DNA from: Bacillota bacterium
Lineage (GTDB): Bacteria > Bacillota > Bacilli > Alicyclobacillales > SLC66
Assembly: GCA_021828865.1 (NCBI GenBank)
Contig: JAJZCW010000010.1
Span: 42,940 to 106,939, forward strand
Length of the DNA stretch: 64,000 nucleotides
Direction: 5' to 3'
The notes below the pieces were generated by a model. The model was given only the letters and a program-made list of their open reading frames with translations. It was not told the DNA's origin and did not search any database. Every line of letters starts with the position of its first letter. Position 1 is the first letter of the stretch. The position numbers and the translations under genes were made by a program. Below, piece after piece: positions 38,635 to 48,622 of this stretch.

Positions 38635-39861
38635 CTAGATAAAATCTTGAATCCAGTTTTTTAATCGTTGAAACGCCCCAGCTCCGCTCTTCACCCGCCG
38701 ATTTGAAGCGGTGGCATTGCCAGTAGAACGCCTGTAAAAACGAGCAATATGGTGAATGAGTCCCACACAACCAACATAGGATGGATCCCTAACGCCAACA
38801 AAATCAGGATACGCAATACGCACTGGCGAATTCAGTTCCAATTCTGCTAGGTGTCCCGCCCCCTTTAGGAGCATCCCTCCACCTGTAAATACGTAACCGC
38901 CAGGTAATCCCTGCGAATACCCCAATCTCTCAACTTCCCGAAGAATAAATTGGTAAATTTCCTGCATACGTGGTTCTATAATATAAGCAAGATCCACGGA
39001 AGTAAACTCATTTTGCACATTACTACCTATTCGCGATACCTTAAATTTTTCCTCTTCGAGCGCTTGGGCAACTTCTGCCACTCCGTATTTTAACTTGACT
39101 GATTCAGCGCTATCTGTTCCGGTTTGTAATCCTACCGTAATATCGCTAGTAACATTATCGCCACCAAGCGGAATCACCGCATACTTGGATAGAACACCTC
39201 GCTCATAGATGGTAAGTGTGGTAGAACCTGCTCCAATATCGGCCAGTACCACACCTAATTTTTTTTCATCTTCAGAAAGAACCAGTTCCGCTGCTGCAAG
39301 AGGCATAAAAACAGTTCCCAACACTTCTATTCCCGCCCGCTCCACACAACGCAAAAGATTATGTAATGCGGTCTTTGCGCCAGTGACCACGTAAGCGTCG
39401 ACTTCCAATCGAACACCTAGCATTCCTCGGGGATCAGACACTTCACCTAATCCGTCCACTGTATATTCCCGTGGTACCACATCGACGATTTCCCGCTCTG
39501 GAGGTAAATTGATGGTACGCGCCGCTGCAACAACACGTTCCACGTCTTCCTCAGTAATCTCGCGATCCTCGGACTGAACCGCGATGACACTACGGCTGGG
39601 ATCCAGCCCAATGTGATTGCCGGATACGCCAATATATGCCGCATGAATCGTAATACCCACCATGCGCTCTGCATGATCAAGCGCAGATCGAATCGAAACT
39701 ACCGTTTTATCGATGTCAATAATCGATCCTTTTTTAATCCCATCGCTTTTTGCCGTGCCCACACCGATAATGTTCACTGAATGACCCGATAGTTCACCGA
39801 TGATCACCCTAACTGCAGAAGTACCTATGTCAAGTCCTACAATTAACTCTCCTTTTGACAA
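38635..39861 (-). CDS. ftsA: Cell division protein FtsA
   Basis: Actin-like membrane tether of FtsZ. The N-terminal nucleotide motif IVGLDIGTSAVRVIIGE, the second phosphate loop ADIGAGSTTLTIY and the adenosine motif FTGGGMLLKGA are present. The C-terminal amphipathic helix (FQRLKNWIQDFI) is the membrane anchor. 408 aa from TTG at 39861, with GGAGAG 9 nt upstream. Thirty nt before ftsZ. Confidence 0.95.
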   Translation of the reverse strand: MSKGELIVGLDIGTSAVRVIIGELSGHSVNIIGVGTAKSDGIKKGSIIDIDKTVVSIRSALDHAERMVGITIHAAYIGVSGNHIGLDPSRSVIAVQSEDREITEEDVERVVAAARTINLPPEREIVDVVPREYTVDGLGEVSDPRGMLGVRLEVDAYVVTGAKTALHNLLRCVERAGIEVLGTVFMPLAAAELVLSEDEKKLGVVLADIGAGSTTLTIYERGVLSKYAVIPLGGDNVTSDITVGLQTGTDSAESVKLKYGVAEVAQALEEEKFKVSRIGSNVQNEFTSVDLAYIIEPRMQEIYQFILREVERLGYSQGLPGGYVFTGGGMLLKGAGHLAELELNSPVRIAYPDFVGVRDPSYVGCVGLIHHIARFYRRSTGNATASNRRVKSGAGAFQRLKNWIQDFI

Positions 39862-39952
39862 GGAGCGGCACTCTCCTTCCCACAACCAGACAACAGTTGG
39901 CAATAACCGTACCGTACTAGTGATTTAATCTGATATTATCATGAATCACTAC

Positions 39953-40306
39953 TCAATGGGATTGGATTTTCCTGCGAGTCAGGATGAAATGTCGTATTTC
40001 TGCCAAATTGTTGAAAATTCTCACTCCAAAGGCCACGACCGCCGCCAACGCCAAGTCCACTCCCAATAACGATCCCACAAAAGCAAATAGTGCAGCGAGT
40101 AATGTATTGGAAAAAAATCCACTCAAAAAAGTCTGTGCATCAAACTTTTTTTGCAGAGCAGCCTTCATGCCGCCAAATATGGTATCTAGCGCTGCTAGCA
40201 TTGCGACGGACAAATAGGCGCCATATTGACTCGGCACCTTAAAATGAACATCCAAGCCAACCAACAACCCTATGATTAAACCAAGTACGGGCAAGAGAAA
40301 GTACAC
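39953..40306 (-). CDS. sbp: Small basic protein Sbp (DUF1290)
   Basis: 117 residues with about three hydrophobic segments and the conserved GMKAALQKKFDAQTFLSGFF and GVRIFNNLAEIRHFIL stretches of DUF1290. Found just upstream of ftsA in spore formers; function unknown. GTG start overlapping the previous stop by 1 nt. Confidence 0.9.
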   Translation of the reverse strand: MYFLLPVLGLIIGLLVGLDVHFKVPSQYGAYLSVAMLAALDTIFGGMKAALQKKFDAQTFLSGFFSNTLLAALFAFVGSLLGVDLALAAVVAFGVRIFNNLAEIRHFILTRRKIQSH

Positions 40307-41046
40307 TACATTCCCACCTCTGTTGAATACTGTCCTGGCAATACCCCCGTATAAGCTGGAAGGTGTAACAAATCAGGAGCTAGGTAAGTCTTCACAATGA
40401 AGGATTGATCCAAAATGGCAAACTGGTCTTTTAGCCCCTCTGCCTCAATTAAATTATTGATAGAAGCAATTGGACCTACCACACTAATCACATACGGTGC
40501 GGCAACTGGTTCCCCATTCACTTGAACCACACCCGTAAACGGCCCGGACTTTGTAGTGAGTCCATTGACCGAGCGAATACTAGAGGTGGTAATCAATCGT
40601 TCGTTATTGATGGCAATGGCAGTAGCACCAACCGATTGCAAATCATTGATGACCATCTGCAACTGCACTGCCTCATCCACATAAGTAAGTCCTGGAATAA
40701 GTGGTAAGTTGGGATCGTAATTAATAGTGATGGAAACTCCTTCGCCAGCAACTGGGGTAAGTCCTGCTTCTTTCTCCAGAATCATTAATTCCTTTTTTAA
40801 GTCCTGTACCCCATGATTATGTAATCTCGTCGCGTTGTTCAAGGTTTGATATTCATTTTTCACGCTCGTCAACAACTTATTCAGTTTAGCAGAATCGGCG
40901 AGTACAGTGGTGAGTGAATTGCTGGCAGCCAAGTAAGAGGTGTAAATACTGGCAGGTGATGACCGATCAATATGAAATTCTAGTCCAATCATGATCCCTA
41001 GCATGATACTCACAAAAAAAACCGCGCCAGCAATAAACTTTTTCAT
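40306..41046 (-). CDS. DUF881 family protein (YlxX/YlxW-like), second copy
   Basis: 246 residues: one N-terminal membrane anchor (about 5-22), a helical coiled-coil stretch (about 40-95), and the DUF881 domain (VNDLQSVGATAIAINNERL, VAAPYVISVVGP). Probably outside the membrane. One of two tandem DUF881 genes between divIB and sbp; overlaps the preceding copy by 4 nt (ATGA). Role in division is inferred from position only. Confidence 0.88.
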   Translation of the reverse strand: MKKFIAGAVFFVSIMLGIMIGLEFHIDRSSPASIYTSYLAASNSLTTVLADSAKLNKLLTSVKNEYQTLNNATRLHNHGVQDLKKELMILEKEAGLTPVAGEGVSITINYDPNLPLIPGLTYVDEAVQLQMVINDLQSVGATAIAINNERLITTSSIRSVNGLTTKSGPFTGVVQVNGEPVAAPYVISVVGPIASINNLIEAEGLKDQFAILDQSFIVKTYLAPDLLHLPAYTGVLPGQYSTEVGM

Positions 41047-41765
41047 TGACTCAGCCCTCCCTGCACGGCAACAAGAGTCGGGCTATAGGAAGGAATCAAC
41101 ACACGATTCATCACTTTTGGATCTGAAACAAACAAATCCCGATTGGATGATTTTAATACATCCAATACACCTCCTGGGATTTTCAATGCCGCTTGCAGCA
41201 CATTGGCAGGACCAATCGCTTTCACCACGAACGGTGGCCCAAGGCGAACCGTTCCCACTCTCACAACCGGTCCAATACAAAATACTCCCGTCTGCGCAGT
41301 AATGCGTGCGTTATTAATCGCCACCGCATCAGCGCCGGCCACAAACAATTCATTAATCACTGAGCGCAAATCCCAGTCGTGAGTTAAAAAAGCGGCACGG
41401 TCTAATTTTGACATTTTACTGTCGGAAATAATGACTTCGATACCAGGTCCCACCAGAGGCATCGTGCCATTCAGCACGTTCATCGCATGTATTTTACGTT
41501 CAAGCGCTGCTGTTATCCCTCCGCGAGCAATGGCTGTGACTTGCAAAAGCGTAATTTTTTTGGAGTAGATTTCTATTTGTTGGCGTAAATTCTGGTTATA
41601 AGTTTCGACCGCGCGAAGGCGTGTTTCCACGCTCGCCACGTCCGGTGAAGAACTCCAGAAAGCAGCGCCCCCCAACACCACATTGTGGTATTGAACAGCA
41701 ATCATAGCGCCAAAAACAAGTGCTACGATGCTCCATGCGAGTGCATTAATACGCTTTATCGACAA
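41043..41765 (-). CDS. DUF881 family protein (YlxW-like), first copy
   Basis: 240 residues with an N-terminal membrane helix (about 8-26), a short coiled coil (about 45-75) and a DUF881 domain (INELFVAGADAVAINNARIT, GPPFVVKAIGP). Same architecture as the following gene but well diverged, so an old duplication. TTG start at 41765, after a GAGGGCGGG stretch, 32 nt beyond divIB. Confidence 0.88.
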   Translation of the reverse strand: MSIKRINALAWSIVALVFGAMIAVQYHNVVLGGAAFWSSSPDVASVETRLRAVETYNQNLRQQIEIYSKKITLLQVTAIARGGITAALERKIHAMNVLNGTMPLVGPGIEVIISDSKMSKLDRAAFLTHDWDLRSVINELFVAGADAVAINNARITAQTGVFCIGPVVRVGTVRLGPPFVVKAIGPANVLQAALKIPGGVLDVLKSSNRDLFVSDPKVMNRVLIPSYSPTLVAVQGGLSQ

Positions 41766-41797
41766 ACTGGTCCCGCCCTCTTCTGCTTCAATGATGA

Positions 41798-42616
41798 TTA
41801 AAAGGGAGTATAGATTCCTGTTTTGCTATTAAATAGATCGATTAGTCCCGGTTTTCTATGGAGTTGAAGTAATTTCGCATGAATCGACGAATATAGTTTC
41901 AACGAGGAAACCAATGAAGCAATGGGCATTCGCACTTCAAATCCGTCTTTGCTGTATGCGAGAATGGCAGTAGTCCCTTGCCAAGGTTGCAAATGAAATT
42001 CAGAAAACGAGCTAAGATAGGAAGCTGGAATTGAACTTAATTCATGGCATAACAGGATTACGGAAGGATCGTTCACAGGGCTACCCAAATTCACGGGAAG
42101 TGGTTTCACGGTGGTGATGATCGGCAAATTGATACCCACCGCTTCCTGATCCCGATCAAGTACTGTGCCATCACTTAAAAGTCGATATAAGGAACCTCCA
42201 CTATCAAGAATTCCCGCGATTTTTTTTTCTTCTACCACTAGTTGAACGCTTTGTTGGAGGAGGTTCCGCGATAAAACCACCCGCTTGATGATCGGGAAGT
42301 CTTCTGTCAATCGCTGCGATACCGCGCTACCCGACACAAGAAACAAATTCTCCCCCACCTTGATCTGCGCATCACTGATCAGCATCGAAGCGGACAAACC
42401 AGTTGCCCCTTTCACCGCAATGGCACGAATCTTCGCATATGGAGATTTCAGGTAGACAGCCACGAGCAACAGCAGAAAAAACAACAACAAAACAATTCCC
42501 AGAATAAAACGAGTTCGTCTAGAACTTGGTTTTGCTTGCAACTCTTCCAAATGGTACGCGCCATCCTTCCTTGGCGATGTTTCCATAAAAAAAGCGAGCG
42601 AGGCATTCCTCCCCAC
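41798..42616 (-). CDS. divIB: Cell division protein DivIB/FtsQ
   Basis: 272 residues: cytoplasmic basic N terminus, one transmembrane helix (about 38-56), a POTRA domain beginning at AKIRAIAVKGATGLS and the FtsQ/DivIB domain (VVLSRNLLQQSVQLVVEEKKI). Part of the FtsL-DivIC-DivIB divisome complex. The start is uncertain: GTG at 42616 has only an AGGGC site 3 nt away, while the ATG at 42586 has no site at all. Confidence 0.9.
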   Translation of the reverse strand: MGRNASLAFFMETSPRKDGAYHLEELQAKPSSRRTRFILGIVLLLFFLLLLVAVYLKSPYAKIRAIAVKGATGLSASMLISDAQIKVGENLFLVSGSAVSQRLTEDFPIIKRVVLSRNLLQQSVQLVVEEKKIAGILDSGGSLYRLLSDGTVLDRDQEAVGINLPIITTVKPLPVNLGSPVNDPSVILLCHELSSIPASYLSSFSEFHLQPWQGTTAILAYSKDGFEVRMPIASLVSSLKLYSSIHAKLLQLHRKPGLIDLFNSKTGIYTPF

Positions 42617-42647
42617 ACGCCCTGAAACGATCCCATCGTGTCAAAAA

Positions 42648-43934
42648 TTATTCCGCCTGGGCTTCCATGCGCTCAAGCGAGTCCTGAACTCTAAGGATCT
42701 TTGCCCCCAAAGACCTAAGTTGTAACTCCATCGCTTCATAGCCACGATCGATGTGATAAACATGGTCCAAAATCGTGCGTCCCTCCGCGCCAAGTCCTGC
42801 AATGACGAGCGCTGCACCAGCTCTCAGGTCTGTAGCTTCGACTGCAGCACCAGTCAATTCCGGTATACCGCGAATAAACGCCGTGCGCAAATCCACTTTG
42901 ATCGAAGCGCCCATTCGTTGCAGTTCACTCACATGCTTGAATCGGTCTTCAAAGATAGTCTCCGAGATAATACTGGTCCCTTTTGCCACTGTCAAAAGCG
43001 ACATGAACGGCGCCTGAAGATCTGTAGGAAAGCCCGGAAAGGGACTCGTTTGCAAGCGTTCTACCGCTTTTAAAATCCCCTGGCTCCTGACTTCGAGTAT
43101 ATCATGATTTGGTTTGACCTGCACTCCAGTTTCCTGTAATTTCATAATTACAGCAGTCAAATCTGTCGGCCTCACATTTTGAATTTCCACATGTCCTCTT
43201 GTCATCGCACTTGCAATTAAAAGAGTCCCCGCGACAATACGGTCCGATTGCACGCGAAACTCTGTCGATTGGAGTTTTGGAACGCCATGAACGACAATAG
43301 TATCCTCACCGGCGCCTTCAATACGTGCGCCAAGCTGGTTCAAAAACGATGCTAGATCACGTATTTCCGGTTCTCTTGCTGCGTTGCCAATGACAGTTTC
43401 CCCTTCTGCTAGGACCGATGCCATCAGCAGGTTCTCCGTAGCGCCCACACTAGGGAAATCCAGGAAAATAGCTCCCCCCTGTAACCGTTCGGCCCTGCAT
43501 TCAATATAGCCATGCCGTTCGATAATTTCGGCTCCCAGCAATCGTAGTCCCTTCAGGTGAAAATCGATCGGCCGCGAACCAATCGTGCATCCGCCTGGCT
43601 TTGAGATCTTTACCGACTGAAACCTTGCCAACAGCGGCCCCATCAAAAAAATCGAGGACCGCATCAACTTCATTAAATCCTCCGGCACATCAGTGGTATG
43701 AATGAACGTAGGATCGATGACGACCTCATTTTTGTGAAAAGCCACCTTTGCCCCAAGCGATCGAAGGATTTCCAACATCACAAACACATCATCCAGGCGC
43801 GGTACGTCCTGGATGACTGTTTCTCCCTGCGCCATTACCACAGCCGCCAAGATAGGCAAGGCTGCATTTTTGGAACCATGAACGCGGATAGAGCCATTCA
43901 TCCGATGCCCGCCATCTATGATAAAACGCGCCAC
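42648..43934 (-). CDS. murA: UDP-N-acetylglucosamine 1-carboxyvinyltransferase
   Basis: First committed step of peptidoglycan synthesis, adding enolpyruvate from PEP. KNAALPILAAV near residue 22 and the catalytic Cys loop PGGCTIGSRPIDFH (fosfomycin target) are intact; 428 aa. GTG start. Its place between murB and divIB differs from B. subtilis, where murAA lies elsewhere. Confidence 0.96.
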   Translation of the reverse strand: MARFIIDGGHRMNGSIRVHGSKNAALPILAAVVMAQGETVIQDVPRLDDVFVMLEILRSLGAKVAFHKNEVVIDPTFIHTTDVPEDLMKLMRSSIFLMGPLLARFQSVKISKPGGCTIGSRPIDFHLKGLRLLGAEIIERHGYIECRAERLQGGAIFLDFPSVGATENLLMASVLAEGETVIGNAAREPEIRDLASFLNQLGARIEGAGEDTIVVHGVPKLQSTEFRVQSDRIVAGTLLIASAMTRGHVEIQNVRPTDLTAVIMKLQETGVQVKPNHDILEVRSQGILKAVERLQTSPFPGFPTDLQAPFMSLLTVAKGTSIISETIFEDRFKHVSELQRMGASIKVDLRTAFIRGIPELTGAAVEATDLRAGAALVIAGLGAEGRTILDHVYHIDRGYEAMELQLRSLGAKILRVQDSLERMEAQAE

Positions 43935-43940
43935 TTTGCT

Positions 43941-44855
43941 TCACCCCCGCGCCTCGTCCTCTCCAACAAGACGAACCTCCGGTATCAGTTCAATACCAAA
44001 TTGCCATAAAACCTGTTGTTTTGCGTATTCCATTAGCGCCATTACCTCTTCTGCACTTGCGTGGCCAAGATTGACGATAAAATTAGCGTGCAAATCCGAA
44101 ATCATCGCATCGCCAATCCGTTTTCCCTTCAATCCAGCCACTTCAATCAAACGTGCTGCATGATCACCTGCAGGATTACGAAACACACTGCCGCAACTTG
44201 GAAATGAGAGAGGTTGAGTGGCCTGCCTGCGCATGCTCCAACGCTTGACCTTGGCTAACATTTCCTCCACATTGTCAGAAGCCAGTGCAAACGTGGCAGA
44301 TAGCACTACATCTCCTGAGTCACGCAACGCACTGGATCGATAGTGAAAGTCAAGCTCACCTACAGAACGAAACTTCACCTCTCCACCTGGCGTTAGCACC
44401 TGGACCCACTTCAGTACATCCTTCATTTCGCTGCCATGGGCCCCTGCATTCATCACGACCGCTCCGCCAACAGTACCGGGAATGCCCGTGGCAAATTCCA
44501 GCCCGGACAAACCATTTTTCATTGCCACATGCGCCGTTGAAACGATCGTCCGCCCGGACTTCACCGTCATTTCATTGCCATCGATGGCGTATCCTGAGAA
44601 GGCTTCACCGAGTTTGATCACCAGTCCGCGGATCCCTCCGTCCCGAACAAGCAGATTGCTACCTCTGCCTAGCACAAAATAAGGAATTTGGTGGCCGATA
44701 GCTAGGCGCAACAATTCCTCAATCTGGCTGATGTCCTCCGGAATCGCAAGAATGTCCGCGGGACCTCCGATGCGCCAAGTGGTGTGTTTGGCCATAGGTT
44801 CATGGTAAACTACCGCAGACGCAACATTGGCAAATATCGATGGATTTGGATACAT
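43941..44855 (-). CDS. murB: UDP-N-acetylenolpyruvoylglucosamine reductase
   Basis: FAD enzyme that makes UDP-MurNAc. TTWRIGGPADIL, the FAD loop YFVLGRGSNLLVRDGG, GLSGLEFATGIPGTVGGAV and the catalytic Ser in PSCGSVFRNP mark a type II MurB. 304 aa from ATG at 44855 (GAGAGGAG 11 nt upstream). Confidence 0.95.
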   Translation of the reverse strand: MYPNPSIFANVASAVVYHEPMAKHTTWRIGGPADILAIPEDISQIEELLRLAIGHQIPYFVLGRGSNLLVRDGGIRGLVIKLGEAFSGYAIDGNEMTVKSGRTIVSTAHVAMKNGLSGLEFATGIPGTVGGAVVMNAGAHGSEMKDVLKWVQVLTPGGEVKFRSVGELDFHYRSSALRDSGDVVLSATFALASDNVEEMLAKVKRWSMRRQATQPLSFPSCGSVFRNPAGDHAARLIEVAGLKGKRIGDAMISDLHANFIVNLGHASAEEVMALMEYAKQQVLWQFGIELIPEVRLVGEDEARG

Positions 44856-44930
44856 GCCGGGATAAACTCCTCTCAGGCACATGTGATTTTTTCACATCAT
44901 ATGTAATTTCACGCGCATGGTGACAGAGGC

Positions 44931-46058
44931 CTATCCACCTGATGGCAGATTCTTGTCATTCCGTGTCAAACGCATCAATTCGGTTGTAATCCGTTCAAGC
45001 GCATCCGGTCTGCCCAACTTTTTGCTGGCCTTTTTCATCGCATCCAACCGAAACGGATTTTGCAGTAGCATGGTCACCTCATTTTGTAATCGTTCTGCGC
45101 TCAGTTCCATTTCCGGTAACAAAATAGCGGCTCCTTCGTCCACGAGCGCCTGCGCGTTGTTATCCTGATGGCGGTGCGCTACATAAGGAGACGGGATCAG
45201 GATAGCCGGGACACCAAGGGCTGTCAATTCAGCTAAAATCGTGGCCCCAGCGCGGCTAATGAGGAGTGTGGACAGAGAGATCAATGCAGGCATTTCATGA
45301 TAATAGGGAAGCACATGCAAATGAGCATGCGCGATCCCGTCTTTTTTTAGTGAGGATTGAATTTCTTCATAATGTACTTCCCCAGTAATCCAAACCACCT
45401 GCATATCGCCTAAATCCGTCTCAAGTAGCCATTTTTGAACCATTTGGTTGATCGGTTTTGCACCTCTGCTCCCGCTAACGATCGTCACGATGGGAAGATG
45501 ATGGAGAGCAAGTTCCTCACGGGCGACATCTCGACTAGTCTGAACCGCGATTACCGCTTCCGTGGCACGGGGATTCCCTGTTACCGCAAGACGCCTGGCA
45601 CGCGGAAAAGACGATGCCCCTGCCGCCATCGCTAGCAAGACCACATCAGTAATGCGACTGACCATTCGATTCGCAAGACCGGCTTTCGCGTCCATTTCCA
45701 TGATTGCCGTAGGAATGCCAAGACTATACGCAGCCACCACCACAGGTGCCACCACATAGCCTCCTGTCCCCACCACCACGTCCGGTCGAAATGACTTCAG
45801 TTCTTTTCTTGCAGCAAGTGTTGCCGTCATGGCTAGCCAAGCTGTTTTCAGCGCCCTTACAGATACTTTTCGCTTTAGTCCCTCAACCTGAATAAAACGG
45901 CACTCAATTCCGGCCCTCGGAACCAGATCCTTTTCAAGACCGCTCTCAGTTCCTATGTAAAGCACCTGTGCATCCAGTTTTGTCTTGGCATAACGAGCAA
46001 TCGCCAGCGCCGGGTAAATATGCCCGCCAGTTCCGCCACCTGAAACAATGATTCGCAT
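44931..46058 (-). CDS. murG: UDP-GlcNAc:lipid I N-acetylglucosaminyltransferase
   Basis: Converts lipid I to lipid II at the inner face of the membrane. N-terminal GGGTGGHIYPALA, the second glycine loop VSGSRGAKPINQ, and the donor-binding LISRAGATILAELTALG followed by HQDNNA are intact. 375 aa; ATG behind AAGGAG. Confidence 0.96.
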   Translation of the reverse strand: MRIIVSGGGTGGHIYPALAIARYAKTKLDAQVLYIGTESGLEKDLVPRAGIECRFIQVEGLKRKVSVRALKTAWLAMTATLAARKELKSFRPDVVVGTGGYVVAPVVVAAYSLGIPTAIMEMDAKAGLANRMVSRITDVVLLAMAAGASSFPRARRLAVTGNPRATEAVIAVQTSRDVAREELALHHLPIVTIVSGSRGAKPINQMVQKWLLETDLGDMQVVWITGEVHYEEIQSSLKKDGIAHAHLHVLPYYHEMPALISLSTLLISRAGATILAELTALGVPAILIPSPYVAHRHQDNNAQALVDEGAAILLPEMELSAERLQNEVTMLLQNPFRLDAMKKASKKLGRPDALERITTELMRLTRNDKNLPSGG

Positions 46059-46095
46059 CGTAGAGTGGTTCTCCTTTGTATGAAAATCCTCGCGC

Positions 46096-47196
46096 TCAAC
46101 CGGCTTTGGCTTGTCGCGAGATATTCATGATTATGCCTACAGCAGTCAACATCAGAGTCAGCGATGATCCACCATAACTCAAAAATGGGAGTGTAATTCC
46201 GGTGACAGGTAACAGCCCCGTCACCACGCCTACATTGATCATCACTTGTACCGCAATGATGCTGACGAGCCCTGCTGCCAGGTAACTGCCGAACCTGTCA
46301 GGCGCCCTCCATGCGGTGCGCATTCCGCGAAAAATCAGTAGCGCAAAGAGAAGTAGCGTGGCCACTGCCCCAATAAAGCCCAGTTCTTCTGCTAATATGG
46401 CAAATATAAAATCAGTTTGCGGCTCCGGGAGGTATAAATGCTTTTGTGTGCTTCCCCCAATACCGGAGCCAAGAAGTGCCCCTTGCCCCAAAGCCACCAG
46501 GGACATGATGATGTGATACCCTATCGTATCCGGATACTTCCAGGGATCCAGAAATGACAACACTCGCGCCAACCGATAGGGGGCTGCGGCGATCAGTCCT
46601 GCAAACGCGAGTGTGCCAGTACCCACAAGCGACCATAAATGCTTCATGGGAGCACCTGCAATAAAAATCAGTATCATCGTCGCCCCTGCAATGACCGCGC
46701 TTTGCCCCAAATCAGGCTCCAACATAATCAGCAGCACCGCAGCGCTCATCACCAGAAGCGGCGGAAGTAATCCTTTACTAAAGAATAGCATGCGATCCGG
46801 TCGTTGACTAAACCAACTGCTAAAAAAAATAAGTAACCCAAACTTAGCAAATTCAGAAGGTTGAATGCCAAAAGTCCCGATGCCAAGCCACGCCCGCGAT
46901 CCACCGCGCACCTGGCCAACATGCGGAACCAGTACCAATACTAAAAAAAGAAAACAAAATATCACGATCACACGACTGTATTTCTGAAGCAAGTGATAAT
47001 CCAGACGGCTCATAAACCACATCGACAAAAGCCCCAACACGGCAAACAGTACCTGCCTCTTGAAATAATAAAAGGCATCGTGGAAACGTTCTTGGGATAA
47101 CACAGTACTCGCACTGTGCACCATCAGCACGCCAATGACAAGCAAACACAGAGTTACTAGCGGAATCAGCAAATCCGCGGCTTTCTGGCTACGCAT
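46096..47196 (-). CDS. spoVE: SEDS glycosyltransferase FtsW/SpoVE
   Basis: Lipid II polymerase of the SEDS family, about 10 hydrophobic segments. MVHSAS near the N terminus, WLGIGTFGIQPSEFAKFG, LPEPQTDFIFAILAEELGF and the end motif GITLPFLSYGGSS are all present. 366 aa. Position between murD and murG corresponds to spoVE of B. subtilis, but with no other FtsW visible here it may serve vegetative division. ATG behind GGAGGG. Confidence 0.94.
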   Translation of the reverse strand: MRSQKAADLLIPLVTLCLLVIGVLMVHSASTVLSQERFHDAFYYFKRQVLFAVLGLLSMWFMSRLDYHLLQKYSRVIVIFCFLFLVLVLVPHVGQVRGGSRAWLGIGTFGIQPSEFAKFGLLIFFSSWFSQRPDRMLFFSKGLLPPLLVMSAAVLLIMLEPDLGQSAVIAGATMILIFIAGAPMKHLWSLVGTGTLAFAGLIAAAPYRLARVLSFLDPWKYPDTIGYHIIMSLVALGQGALLGSGIGGSTQKHLYLPEPQTDFIFAILAEELGFIGAVATLLLFALLIFRGMRTAWRAPDRFGSYLAAGLVSIIAVQVMINVGVVTGLLPVTGITLPFLSYGGSSLTLMLTAVGIIMNISRQAKAG

Positions 47197-47224
47197 GGCC
47201 GTACCCTCCTACACCTCGTCCATG

Positions 47225-48595
47225 CTAAAGCTTATGCACCGCCTCTTTGAAAATTCGTCCCCTCACCTCAAAAGAAGGAAACATATCCCAACTCGCGGCG
47301 GCAGGTGATAACAAGATCACGTCGTTGCTTGTCGAAAATGCCACCGCTTCTGTCACCGCTTCTTCAATGGATGAAACTGACCTGATCAAAGAAATGCCGG
47401 CGCGAATCGCGGTTGCTTTCATCCGTTCCGCCGATTCTCCTAGCACTACTACCGCCTTCGCATGCTGACGCAGCGGTTCCTCCAGCACGCTCAAGTCATC
47501 CCCCCGTTCCAGACCGCCCAAAATGACGATGACCGGTTCTGAAAACGAATTAATGGCGCGAATCGCGGCCTGGGGATTCGTGGCTTTAGAGTCATTATAA
47601 AATTTTACCTGTTGGACACTTCGCACAAATTCCATCCGATGTTCCACGCCCTGAAAAGTCCGCCATACCTCTACCACAGCAGTTAAGGGTACCCCTGCCG
47701 CAAGTGCTGCTGTGCCTGCAGCGAGCGCGTTTTCTAAATTGAATTCACCCTTAAGTGCCACTTCATCCGCGTGACAAACTTCTATAGACGTAGCACTCGC
47801 ATGCGATCGATAATAGATGGTGTGTTGGTCACGATATAAACCTTGTTCCACTGGTGTTTGTATACTGAACGTATAGACCTCAATCCCTTTTTCCCTCAGC
47901 ATTGGGAGGAGTGCAAGCAGATTGTCTTTATCCGCGTTAAGAACGGCCACATCACCTTGTCCTTGATTGGCAAATAGGCGTAGCTTAGCCTTCCTATACG
48001 CGTCAAATGATCCGTGATAATCAAGGTGGGTGGGATAGATATTCAATAGCACCGCGATCTTGGGACGCAAGTGTACTGTCCCTTGAAGCTGAAAACTTGA
48101 GACTTCCGTGACAAGCCAAGTCTCCTTCGGTAAATCCCTTACCACCCCGGACATGGCCTTTCCGATATTCCCTGACACTACTGATGGGAGGTCGCTTTTT
48201 GAAAACATTTCGCCTATTAGCGTCGTCGTAGTGGTTTTGCCGTTCGAACCGGTGATGGCAATGATGGGGGACTTGGTGTAACTCCCTGCTACCTCAATTT
48301 CTGTCACCATGGGAATTCCCCTATTTGCGGCCTCAACCAAGATCGGAACATCGTAGCGGATACCGGGATTTTTGACCACGAGGTCCACATGATCCAACAA
48401 GGAAAAAGGGTGTTCGCCAAGTGTCACGTGAGCCCCTTTTGCTTTAAGTGTGTCAGCGTATTCTAGTTCTTCAGCCCTTTGCATCAAGTCGCTCACTGAC
48501 ACATTTGCCCCAAGGTCCATCAGTAAATTGGCCACGGCAAAACCGCTTCGCGCGAGCCCTAATACCAGCACGTTTTTTCCATGAAAATCTGTCAA
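47225..48595 (-). CDS. murD: UDP-N-acetylmuramoylalanine-D-glutamate ligase
   Basis: ATP-dependent Mur ligase adding D-Glu. N-terminal Rossmann start VLVLGLARSGFAVA, the ATP loop AITGSNGKTTTTTLI near residue 115, and FYNDSKATNPQA in the C-terminal part are typical. 456 aa; TTG start behind GGGAGG. Confidence 0.96.
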   Translation of the reverse strand: MTDFHGKNVLVLGLARSGFAVANLLMDLGANVSVSDLMQRAEELEYADTLKAKGAHVTLGEHPFSLLDHVDLVVKNPGIRYDVPILVEAANRGIPMVTEIEVAGSYTKSPIIAITGSNGKTTTTTLIGEMFSKSDLPSVVSGNIGKAMSGVVRDLPKETWLVTEVSSFQLQGTVHLRPKIAVLLNIYPTHLDYHGSFDAYRKAKLRLFANQGQGDVAVLNADKDNLLALLPMLREKGIEVYTFSIQTPVEQGLYRDQHTIYYRSHASATSIEVCHADEVALKGEFNLENALAAGTAALAAGVPLTAVVEVWRTFQGVEHRMEFVRSVQQVKFYNDSKATNPQAAIRAINSFSEPVIVILGGLERGDDLSVLEEPLRQHAKAVVVLGESAERMKATAIRAGISLIRSVSSIEEAVTEAVAFSTSNDVILLSPAAASWDMFPSFEVRGRIFKEAVHKL

Positions 48596-48622
48596 ACCCT
48601 GTACCTCCCGAACGGATGACTA

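Noticed and set aside
42448..42636. Alternative 62-codon frame at the 5' end of divIB, suggesting a frameshift
   Set aside because: The divIB frame is continuous with a normal membrane anchor and POTRA start; the other frame yields only Cys/Phe-rich low-complexity sequence.
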